A stretch of 64,000 bases of DNA from Neptuniibacter sp. CAU 1671. Lineage in GTDB: Bacteria; Pseudomonadota; Gammaproteobacteria; Pseudomonadales; Balneatricaceae. The notes beneath the pieces were generated by a model, which ran no database searches, was not told where the DNA came from, and saw only the letters and a list, made by a program, of their open reading frames with translations. The stretch lies in contig NZ_JARHUE010000001.1 of the NCBI RefSeq assembly GCF_029222905.1, positions 767,805 to 831,804 of the forward strand, given 5' to 3'. Position numbers and translations under genes: made by a program. Shown in pieces: positions 9,660-16,671 of the stretch (within the stretch, counting starts at the first letter, position 1; each line of letters opens with the position of its first letter).

Positions 9660-10214
9660 ATGAGCAACCCACTACAAACGTCATACCGCAACATCATCGA
9701 GTTACTGGGCGAAGACCCGGAGCGTGAAGGACTGGTTGATACCCCAAGCCGTGCCGCAAAAGCGATGCAGTTTCTAACCGAAGGCTATCAGCAGGATCTG
9801 GCCACCGTCACCAACAATGCGGTGTTCTCTTCCGACACTGACGAGATGGTGCTGGTGCGCGACATCGAACTTTACTCCCTCTGTGAACACCATGTACTGC
9901 CCTTCATCGGCACCTGCCATATCGGTTACATCCCCAACGGCAAGGTACTGGGTTTGTCCAAATTCGCCCGGATTGTGAACATGTATGCACGTCGTTTGCA
10001 GATTCAGGAAAACCTGACCCGCGAAATCGCTGAAGCGATTCAGACCGTCACCGGTGCTAAAGGGGTAGGCGTAATCATTCAGGCGCAGCATATGTGCATG
10101 ATGATGCGGGGCGTACAGAAGCAGAATTCCAATATGCGCACCTCGGTGATGCTCGGTAACTTCCGCGACAACGATAAAACCCGCAATGAATTCCTGCAGC
10201 TTCTGAGAGGCTAA
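9660..10214 (+). CDS. folE: GTP cyclohydrolase I
   Basis: 184 residues, a normal length. Converts GTP to 7,8-dihydroneopterin triphosphate, first step of tetrahydrofolate (and queuosine) synthesis. Zinc and catalytic motifs are visible: [12 protein letters not shown] (zinc Cys and His) and [14 protein letters not shown] (second zinc Cys). The substrate-binding segment [19 protein letters not shown] is intact. Followed by folX after 17 bases, so the pair is an operon that makes and then epimerises the same pterin. The 242-base gap upstream separates it from the divergent signalling cluster and presumably holds both promoters. Confidence 0.97.
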   Translation: MSNPLQTSYRNIIELLGEDPEREGLVDTPSRAAKAMQFLTEGYQQDLATVTNNAVFSSDTDEMVLVRDIELYSLCEHHVLPFIGTCHIGYIPNGKVLGLSKFARIVNMYARRLQIQENLTREIAEAIQTVTGAKGVGVIIQAQHMCMMMRGVQKQNSNMRTSVMLGNFRDNDKTRNEFLQLLRG

Positions 10215-10231
10215 CGTCCCGGAGACTCTTC

Positions 10232-10600
10232 ATGTCCATCAGCAATGCCATTATCCGCATTACCAACCTGCGCCTGCGTACTTTTATTGGTTTTAATCCG
10301 GACGAGATGCAAAAGCAGCAGGACGTGGTGATCAATATCGAGATCCACTACCCCGCGGATAAGGCGTATGCTGAGGATGATGTCGACAAGGCGCTGAACT
10401 ACAAAACCATCACCAAAGAGGTGATCAGCCATGTCGAAGATGGACGTTTTTTGCTGCTGGAAAAACTGGTGGCCGATGTGCTCGACATTGCCTCGGCCCA
10501 CCCCTGGACAGAGTATGCCAGTGTCACCATCGACAAACCTCACGCCCTGAGATTTGCCGACTCGGTCTCTCTCACCCTGCAGTGGCAGCGTGAGGCTTAA
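10232..10600 (+). CDS. folX: Dihydroneopterin triphosphate 2'-epimerase FolX
   Basis: 122 residues. Member of the FolB/FolX fold; FolX epimerises dihydroneopterin triphosphate to the monapterin form. [19 protein letters not shown], the [14 protein letters not shown] strand, and [16 protein letters not shown] followed by [15 protein letters not shown] closely match E. coli FolX from end to end, rather than FolB. It is downstream of folE, which supplies the substrate. The stop overlaps the convergent M48 peptidase gene by four bases. Confidence 0.93.
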   Translation: MSISNAIIRITNLRLRTFIGFNPDEMQKQQDVVINIEIHYPADKAYAEDDVDKALNYKTITKEVISHVEDGRFLLLEKLVADVLDIASAHPWTEYASVTIDKPHALRFADSVSLTLQWQREA

Positions 10601-12519
10601 GCCAACTCAGCCAGATCAATAAACAGCGGTAGCGGGCTGCCCATAATGGCAGCTATAGCGCCGAGCATCTCCCGCTCAGCCACCGTGATCTGGCCATCCT
10701 GCTGGATACAACTGCGGATAGCACTGAACACCCGCGCTTTCTCCTTCGGTAATACCCGACCTAACCGACGAACGGCTGCGGTGAGCTGCTGAATATCAGC
10801 CGCGTCATCATCCAGAGGTGTCAGGGTATAGAGTCCGGCGGCATTTACCCCCCGGTAAAACGCCTTATCGGCATCGGCCGTATCAGTATGTCCATACCGG
10901 GCCAGCACGCTCAGCACCAGTTGCAACGCGTCTGCCACCGCCTGCAATTTCAGATGGGGTGCCAGCGGCGCTTCCTGCTGCTCATAGGTGGGTGCCAGAT
11001 ACTGATACACCAGCTGATACAAACACCACTCAAACAGATCGGTTTTCTGATCTGCCCGGATCAGCGTCATCAATGCCCGTTTGAACGCCTGATACTGCTC
11101 AGCGGACAGGGTCTTAAGCGCCGGCAGTAACAGCTCAATCAATGGCAATCGCAGGGCGGGATCAAGTCGTGAGCTTTGCGCATAGAGTTTCTCCGTCAGC
11201 GCCTGCACCCCGGCAAATCCGGTCTGCTGCACCCATGCCAACTGGCGCATACGGGTGTCTTCTTTATCATCCAGCAGCAAGGCAAAACAGAGTGCCACGG
11301 CCCCCAGGCTGTCATGGGCCTGTTCCACTAAAACGTCCGGCAAAGCATCCAACTGGATGCGAACCTGATCCAGCGGGGCATCCGCATCCGACAGCGTGCC
11401 CAGCAATACGCCCCCCAGCACCGCCGTACCCCGTGCCTGCCGTTCACGGGCCTGTTTTAACTGTTCGATTTCTGCACGCTTTTTCTGTAATCGGGAGGGT
11501 TCGCTGCGATAGATATAGTTGCCATCCCAGTCAGGCTGTACCCTGATAATGCGCTCCATCAACGGTGGATGGGTGGCAAAAGGTGCCGCCATTTTGCGGA
11601 TCACCTGCCCAAAAAACAGATGGCTGACTTCGCTGCGCTGATCACTCTGCAACTCCGCGCCATACTGACTGCCACCGATCAGCTTGAGGGCATCGCTGAT
11701 CCCTTTCGGGTCACGGGTAAACTGTACAGCACTGGCATCCGCCAGATATTCCCGTTGCCGACTCACTGCAGCCTTGATCAACTGCCCAAACAGTGTGCCC
11801 AGCCAGCCGATCACCATCAGCAGCAGTCCGACAACTGCCACCTGCCCATTGGATTTACGCCGATGCCGGCTACGACTGCCCCGCAGCAGCATCTCCCCTA
11901 CCTTACCGATGAACACAATGCCATGCAGCAGCGCGATCAGACGCAGATTAAGGCCCATATCACCGTTGAGAATATGGCTGAATTCGTGCGCCACCACGCC
12001 CTGCAGTTCATTACGTTTAAAGGTTTCCACGCAGCCCCGGGTGAGGCCCACTACGGCATCTTCCGGCCGGTTACCGGCCGCAAAAGCATTGATGCCCAGT
12101 TCATGTTCCAGCAGATACACCGGCGGTACCGGCATACCGGAAGCAATCGCCATCTCCTCTACCACATTCAGTGCCTGTCGCTCGTTCGGATCAGCGGTAT
12201 CCGGTAGTATCTGCCGCCCACCCAGAGACTCGGCCACTGCCCGGCCGCCCGACGAAAGCTGGAACCACTTATAGAGAATGGCTAGTCCCACCGCGCCACA
12301 AACCAGCAAACTGATCAGCAAAAACCCTTTCAGGCTGAACAGCTCCATCAGCCCGCGCTCAGATGCGGCCTGCAGGGTCTGCTGCTGGCTGAACATCCAC
12401 CAGACTACAACCAGCGCGATATTGGTGATCATGATCAGGCAGAACACCGCCAGCACAAACAACAGCACCAGCCAGAGCGTATTACGTCTGGCTTTATCCT
12501 GATGGGCAAAAAAATCCAT
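10597..12519 (-). CDS. M48 (HtpX-like) membrane metallopeptidase with C-terminal TerB-like region
   Basis: 640 residues, about twice the length of HtpX. Two N-terminal membrane segments (about 14-42 and 64-86) precede an M48 domain with zinc motif HEFSH (178-182) in [13 protein letters not shown], and further hydrophobic segments near 195-260. After the peptidase domain (to about 345) come ~300 residues of mainly helical sequence; the last ~110 ([11 protein letters not shown] to [25 protein letters not shown]) resemble TerB-like alpha-helical domains. It follows lemA-like by 11 bases on the same strand; LemA/M48 pairs are a recurring arrangement. Probably membrane protein quality control, with the substrate unknown. 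Confidence 0.85.
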   Translation of the reverse strand: MDFFAHQDKARRNTLWLVLLFVLAVFCLIMITNIALVVVWWMFSQQQTLQAASERGLMELFSLKGFLLISLLVCGAVGLAILYKWFQLSSGGRAVAESLGGRQILPDTADPNERQALNVVEEMAIASGMPVPPVYLLEHELGINAFAAGNRPEDAVVGLTRGCVETFKRNELQGVVAHEFSHILNGDMGLNLRLIALLHGIVFIGKVGEMLLRGSRSRHRRKSNGQVAVVGLLLMVIGWLGTLFGQLIKAAVSRQREYLADASAVQFTRDPKGISDALKLIGGSQYGAELQSDQRSEVSHLFFGQVIRKMAAPFATHPPLMERIIRVQPDWDGNYIYRSEPSRLQKKRAEIEQLKQARERQARGTAVLGGVLLGTLSDADAPLDQVRIQLDALPDVLVEQAHDSLGAVALCFALLLDDKEDTRMRQLAWVQQTGFAGVQALTEKLYAQSSRLDPALRLPLIELLLPALKTLSAEQYQAFKRALMTLIRADQKTDLFEWCLYQLVYQYLAPTYEQQEAPLAPHLKLQAVADALQLVLSVLARYGHTDTADADKAFYRGVNAAGLYTLTPLDDDAADIQQLTAAVRRLGRVLPKEKARVFSAIRSCIQQDGQITVAEREMLGAIAAIMGSPLPLFIDLAELA

Positions 12520-12530
12520 GAAGGGTCAGA

Positions 12531-13124
12531 TCAGAAACTGATTTTAGGGGCCTGCTGAATCTCGGCACTGTCGGCAAATTCAAGCAGAGAAGCATCCTTG
12601 GGATGACCAAAGCTGGTACTCAACACATTGACCGGGAAGCTCTGGCGATAGGCATTGTAGGCTGTGACCGCATCATTAAAGGACTGACGGGCAAACGCCA
12701 CGCGGTTTTCGGTGGTAGTCAGCTCTTCACTCAGCTGCATCATGTTTTCGTTGGCCTTCAGCTCGGGGTAGGCCTCCATCACCACATTCAGCTTGCTCAG
12801 GGCACCCTGCAGAACGCCTTCGGCACCCGCCAGTTGCTGCATGGCATCACCACTCAGGGTTGCCGCTGCACCTTTCAGCATGGTGGCGGCCTCATTACGG
12901 GCGGCAATCACTGCTTCCAGCGTTTCCCGTTCATGGGCCATATAACCCTTGGCGGTTTCCACCAGATTAGGGATCAGGTCATAACGTCGCTTAAGTTGCA
13001 CCTCAATCTGAGAAAACGCATTCTCATGGCGGTTTTTCAGGGTCACCAGACGGTTATAGATGCTGATGGCATAAAACACACTGCCCACGATTAACAGGGT
13101 AAAAACAATCGCTCCAACACTCAC
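12531..13124 (-). CDS. LemA family protein
   Basis: 197 residues. One N-terminal membrane segment (about 4-22) is followed by a long helical bundle. Diagnostic LemA segments are YNRLVTLKNRHENAFSQIEVQLKRRYDLIPNLVETAKGY (split here only as a description of residues 24-62) and NAYRQSFPVNVLSTSFG near the C-terminus. The topology is short N-terminus outside and bulk of the protein in one compartment; function is unresolved in the family. It is first in a two-gene unit with the M48 peptidase. Confidence 0.93.
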   Translation of the reverse strand: MSVGAIVFTLLIVGSVFYAISIYNRLVTLKNRHENAFSQIEVQLKRRYDLIPNLVETAKGYMAHERETLEAVIAARNEAATMLKGAAATLSGDAMQQLAGAEGVLQGALSKLNVVMEAYPELKANENMMQLSEELTTTENRVAFARQSFNDAVTAYNAYRQSFPVNVLSTSFGHPKDASLLEFADSAEIQQAPKISF

Positions 13125-13160
13125 GTTTTTTTGCTCCTTGGTAAAATGCCTGTCTGAAAT

Positions 13161-13364
13161 TTACTGACCGCGCTTGCGTCGGTCGCTGACCAGTTCACCC
13201 GCAACACCCCAGTTATCCATGGGCACCTCGTCGATCACCACCACTGTGGTGGCCGGGTTTTTACCCAGCACATCCACCAGTAACTGTGTGGCTCCCTCAA
13301 TCAGTTGCTGCTTCTGTTCCCGGGTCACCCCTTCGTCAGTAATACGGATATTTACATAAGGCAT
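13161..13364 (-). CDS. 4-oxalocrotonate tautomerase family protein
   Basis: 67 residues, the normal size of a 4-OT subunit. The catalytic proline follows the initiator methionine (MPYVNIRITDEGVTREQK), and Arg/Lys-rich VSDRRKRGQ ends the protein. Family members are small oligomeric tautomerases or dehalogenases that use Pro1 as a general base. The specific substrate cannot be deduced. It stands between the lemA-like gene and the Smr gene, all on the minus strand. Confidence 0.88.
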   Translation of the reverse strand: MPYVNIRITDEGVTREQKQQLIEGATQLLVDVLGKNPATTVVVIDEVPMDNWGVAGELVSDRRKRGQ

Positions 13365-13390
13365 CGGTCTACTCCCGACCTGTTATGGCT

Positions 13391-13975
13391 TCAGCGTTTT
13401 TGATGTTTTTCCCAATTTTCCTGCCGTTTGCTCTCACTTTTGCGCAACAGAACATAGATTGCGCCATGCCCCCCCTGCTGAGGCTGCGCCCAGTGAAAAG
13501 CCATCACCTCCGGCAGCAAAGGCAACCAGTGGCTGAGGTAACTTTTCATCTTGTTGGCCGAGTCGGTGCGCTGATGGCTGCGGCCATGGGTGATCAGCAC
13601 TGTGCGGATATCAAGCTTGATACATTCGCGGATAAAACTCAGCAGATCATCCAGTGCCTGCCCCGGTGTTTTACGCATCAGCTCCAGCCGCGCATCCACC
13701 TGATAGTGCCCCAAACGCAAATTTTTGTAGACCCCTTCCTGCACGCCATCGCGTTTCCAGGCCAGCGGATCGAGTGGATGCAGCCACTCAATTTCCGACG
13801 TGGTCAGTTCGCCCTCGGCCCCCGCCAGCGCCGCCCGACGCCGCGCCGCTGCATTCGGGTTAACACGATGGGGCCGCTGAGCCGAGAGGTCAGCACGGTT
13901 GCCGCTCTGCAACGGTTTTACACCTTCACCCTGTAACCACTGGGAGAAGCTGGTTTCAGATTTATTCATGGTCAC
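13391..13975 (-). CDS. Smr domain protein (SmrA/YdaL-like DNA endonuclease)
   Basis: 194 residues. The N-terminal half is basic and low in predicted order (RPHRVNPNAAARRRAALAG). The C-terminal half is an Smr domain with LRLGHYQVDARLELMRKTP, the HGR motif in VLITHGRSHQ, and a final VMAFHWAQPQQGGHGAIYVLL. Smr domains are small nucleases that nick or cleave nucleic acids; stand-alone proteobacterial versions are called SmrA/SmrB. This is more like the SmrA/YdaL group by overall layout, but I am not sure enough for a symbol. The start is 14 bases upstream of an oppositely oriented frame, so the promoter region overlaps that of the next gene. Confidence 0.85.
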   Translation of the reverse strand: MTMNKSETSFSQWLQGEGVKPLQSGNRADLSAQRPHRVNPNAAARRRAALAGAEGELTTSEIEWLHPLDPLAWKRDGVQEGVYKNLRLGHYQVDARLELMRKTPGQALDDLLSFIRECIKLDIRTVLITHGRSHQRTDSANKMKSYLSHWLPLLPEVMAFHWAQPQQGGHGAIYVLLRKSESKRQENWEKHQKR

Positions 13976-14109
13976 CTGGTCTGCCTGTAATGCACTTTAT
14001 TCCCCAGCCTTCGCAACAAAGGCTTGTGCTTAGTGTCTTTAATAATGCGCCGCATCAGGCTACATTGGTGCGGTTCAAGGCACACAAACATAAGAATAAG
14101 GGAACCCGC

Positions 14110-14886
14110 ATGTTGAGAACACTCCTGATTACTCTGATTGTCATCATTGCGGCGGCTGCGTTCATGTTTTTCAACACCATGCCACAACCGGATGATGTGG
14201 CACAACAGATGGAACAGCCCGCCACCGCAACACCTGATACCGAGGCCAAAACCCATATTTCAAATCTCACCTCAGGCGCTGATCAGCCCATAGATATCAA
14301 GCAGGCCAACAACTTTGTCACGGCAGACCAGCTGATTCAGCTACCCGCCGCCAAAGTGCAGGGCGCCGCTGAGATAGAATCCGCCACCTCCAGCGGTTCT
14401 GATGCCACCTTCGCTGTCCCTTCTTCCCGACTAAACCTATCCGACAGTGATGCTGAACGTATTCGCCAACAAACCGACCCCATGAGTGCCGGTCAGGTTC
14501 GCCTGCGTGAACTGCTGGATGATCCGGAAGGCAGCGGCAAGATCTACTACATCCATGCCGTCAACGATGATGATAAAGAAGGGATCTGGGGCATCATGCA
14601 AAACGCCCTGATGCGCACCTTTACGCAGGGACTCGCCCTGCCCGGACAGAACAACACCGTCTATGCTGACATTCCAAAAGATGCGGATGAGCGTCTGGAA
14701 GACTCCAGCAGTTCTTTTTTAGGCCGCCTGTTGCAGGGCAAGGTGGATCGCACCTACATTTATAACTACGAGAAAGGGATTCTCGGTGACAACCCCAATC
14801 TGATCCAGCCGGGACAGCAACTGCTCATCATCACCTTTAGCGAAGATGAGCTGGTCAGTATCTACCGACACTTTGCGAAGCAGTAA
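14110..14886 (+). CDS. Single-pass envelope protein of unknown function with LysM-like C-terminus
   Basis: 258 residues from the chosen ATG, which follows AAGGGA and starts directly with a membrane segment (LRTLLITLIVIIAAAAFMFF). A longer frame to 13990 has no ribosome site. After the anchor comes a low-complexity, Ala/Thr/Ser-rich linker (about 20-130), then a folded region (about 130-258). The last part contains ILGDNPNLIQPGQQLLIITF, where NPNLIQPGQ is the typical end of a LysM repeat. KIYYIHAVNDDDKEGIWGIMQ may be its start, with an insertion between. I infer a periplasmic protein that may contact peptidoglycan. I do not recognise a named family. Confidence 0.7.
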   Translation: MLRTLLITLIVIIAAAAFMFFNTMPQPDDVAQQMEQPATATPDTEAKTHISNLTSGADQPIDIKQANNFVTADQLIQLPAAKVQGAAEIESATSSGSDATFAVPSSRLNLSDSDAERIRQQTDPMSAGQVRLRELLDDPEGSGKIYYIHAVNDDDKEGIWGIMQNALMRTFTQGLALPGQNNTVYADIPKDADERLEDSSSSFLGRLLQGKVDRTYIYNYEKGILGDNPNLIQPGQQLLIITFSEDELVSIYRHFAKQ

Positions 14887-14897
14887 GGGCCTTTTCG

Positions 14898-15515
14898 ATG
14901 ATCGATCTCTATACCTGGGGCACGCCCAACGGACGCAAAATTTCCATCATGCTGGAAGCGATCCGCATGCCCTATCAGGTGCATCCCGTTAACCTGCTTG
15001 AAGGCGAGCAGTTCAGCCCCTCTTTTCAGGCCATCAGTCCCAACAACCAGATTCCCGCCATAGTCGATGAAGAGGGCCCGGAAGGTGGTTCGATGCACCT
15101 CAGCGAAAGCGGCGCCATCCTGCTCTATCTGGCAGAAAAAACCGGTGAGTTCCTGCCGGATGACCCGGCAGAACGGCTGCAGTGCATGCAGTGGCTGATG
15201 TGGCAGATGGGCAGCTTCGGGCCATTTCTGGGTCAGGCGCACCACTTCAACCGCTTCTGCAAAGAGGAGGTGCCCTACGCCAAACAACGCTACATCGATC
15301 TAGCCAAACGCCTCTGGGGCACACTGGATCGTCAGCTTGACGGACGCAAATTCATTATTGGGGATGACCTGACCATTGCCGACTTCGCCATCTACCCCTG
15401 GGCGATGCGCCACGAATGGCAGGCGATTGATCTGGATGAGTTCCCCCATGTACGCGACTGGATGGCCCGCATGGGTGAGATCGAATTTGTAAAACGCGGT
15501 ATGCAGGTACCCTGA
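14898..15515 (+). CDS. Glutathione S-transferase-like disulfide-bond oxidoreductase (YfcG/YghU type)
   Basis: 205 residues. The N-terminal thioredoxin-like domain starts IDLYTWGTPNGRKISIMLE, with the TPNG signature seen in YfcG. ISPNNQIPAIVD (cis-Pro) and ESGAILLYLAEKTG form the glutathione site; the C-terminal helical domain contains MGSFGPFLGQAHHF and DLTIADFAIYPW. YfcG-type proteins reduce disulfides with glutathione rather than conjugating it. The start is 11 bases after the envelope-protein stop, and 5 bases separate it from the GDPD gene, so three genes may form one unit. Confidence 0.9.
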   Translation: MIDLYTWGTPNGRKISIMLEAIRMPYQVHPVNLLEGEQFSPSFQAISPNNQIPAIVDEEGPEGGSMHLSESGAILLYLAEKTGEFLPDDPAERLQCMQWLMWQMGSFGPFLGQAHHFNRFCKEEVPYAKQRYIDLAKRLWGTLDRQLDGRKFIIGDDLTIADFAIYPWAMRHEWQAIDLDEFPHVRDWMARMGEIEFVKRGMQVP

Positions 15516-15520
15516 AACCC

Positions 15521-16300
15521 ATGATCGCCTGCCCCATCATCGGTCATCGCGGCGTCGCCAGTCTGGCGCCGGAAAACACCTTGTCGGGCATTCGCAAAGC
15601 CGCCGAAACCGGAGTGCAGTGGGTCGAGATCGACGCCACCCTGCTCGGCGATAAAACCCCCGTACTCTGTCACGATGACAATCTGGACCGTTGCAGTGAC
15701 CGCAAAGGCCTGCTGCTCAATGCCCTCTCCGTGTTTGATCTGGACAATATTGATGTGGGCAGCTGGTTTCAGTTGGGCTGGGGCCGGGAAACCCTGCCCA
15801 AACTCGCTGATGCCCTCAGCCTCTGCCAGCAACTCAACCTTGGCTTGAATCTGGAGATCAAACCCTACCAGTGGCCACCGGAAACCATCGCCAAAACCCT
15901 GCATGCCTGTGTCAGTGTCTACTGGCAGGATAAAAGCCGCCTGATCATCAGCTGTTTTGATCTGGACGTACTCGCCGCCTACCGCGCACTCGACCCGGAT
16001 ATCCAGCTTGGCCTGTTGTTTGATGCCCTGCCCCCGGTCTGGCACCTGCAGGCGCAGGCCCTCAACGCCGTCAGCATCCACTGCGACTGGCGCCTGCTGA
16101 CCGAGTCAGAAGCCCGGCAGGTCAAAGCCGCGGGCTACGACCTCTACTGTTATACCTGCAACTCCCCCGCCGATGCTGCGAGGCTATTCAGTTGGGGCGT
16201 CGACGGAATCTTTACTGACCGGCCGCAGGATTTCCTAACAACCAATACAGAAAACCCGGCTGAGTACTTAACTTCCCTCAGCCAGACTGATCAGCTATAA
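15521..16300 (+). CDS. Glycerophosphodiester phosphodiesterase with replaced C-terminus
   Basis: 259 residues. Hydrolyses deacylated phospholipids to glycerol 3-phosphate and an alcohol; the length and lack of signal peptide suggest the cytoplasmic UgpQ class. Catalytic residues are present: His9-Arg10 in IGHRG, Glu18 in PENT, E36xD38 and His51 in LCHDDNLDRC. The fold ends with GVDGIFTDRPQDFL. After this residue the sequence LTTNTENPAEYLTSLSQTDQL is not typical of the family, and a second coding version of FTDRPQDFL with a different tail lies at 19559-19643. The body of the gene is intact, so it is probably active. The last 12 codons overlap repeat copy A. Confidence 0.9.
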   Translation: MIACPIIGHRGVASLAPENTLSGIRKAAETGVQWVEIDATLLGDKTPVLCHDDNLDRCSDRKGLLLNALSVFDLDNIDVGSWFQLGWGRETLPKLADALSLCQQLNLGLNLEIKPYQWPPETIAKTLHACVSVYWQDKSRLIISCFDLDVLAAYRALDPDIQLGLLFDALPPVWHLQAQALNAVSIHCDWRLLTESEARQVKAAGYDLYCYTCNSPADAARLFSWGVDGIFTDRPQDFLTTNTENPAEYLTSLSQTDQL

Positions 16301-16395
16301 AGAGATAACTAAAGGAAACCACCACGCGGACAGGGATATGTTGCAGCGACTTCTCTCAATCTATTTCAAGCCATGCTTAAACGACTTTGCCAGCA
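16267..16395 (+). repeat. Imperfect ~130-bp direct repeat, copy A
   Basis: Matches 22075-22203 in the same orientation. The central 58 bases (16294-16351 against 22102-22159) differ at one position only. The flanks are more diverged. Both copies hold a small open frame starting MLQRL at the ATG of GGGATATGTTG, with KP and FASS conserved; in copy A it ends after 28 codons. Copy A includes the GDPD stop and lies 37 bases before the IS end. Both copies sit at the left border of foreign-looking DNA. I do not recognise the sequence. Confidence 0.75.
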
Positions 16396-16431
16396 GCCTA
16401 GTCAGTACTCTAGTGGCTCAATGATCTTGGA

Positions 16432-16671
16432 CACCATTTAAGGTGGTAAAGGGACCACCATAGAAAGAGGTGAACAATGACAAAGCAACGTCGATCATAT
16501 TCAACTGAGTACAAACTGGAAATTGCCAGCTTGGTTCTGGATCAAGAATATTCTGTTTCTGACGCTTCACGGTCTTCAGGCATCAACGAGAATGTGTTGC
16601 GCCGCTGGGTAAACCAGCTTCGAGATGAGCGTCAGAATACCGCCCCAAAAGACAAAGCGCTGACACCTGAA
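16432..16671 (+). mobile_element. IS3-family insertion sequence remnant (left end and start of orfA)
   Basis: TGATCTTGGACACCATT resembles the left terminal repeat of IS3-family elements, and the first 65 codons of the following CDS (residues 1-65, SYSTEYKLEIASLVLDQ to DKALTPE) are the helix-turn-helix part of an IS3 orfA product. The element stops at codon 65: the rest of orfA, all of orfB and the right end are missing. A good ribosome site (AGAGGTG) precedes the ATG, so the IS supplies the translation start of the gene now joined to it. No matching right end was found before 19.6 kb. Confidence 0.75.
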
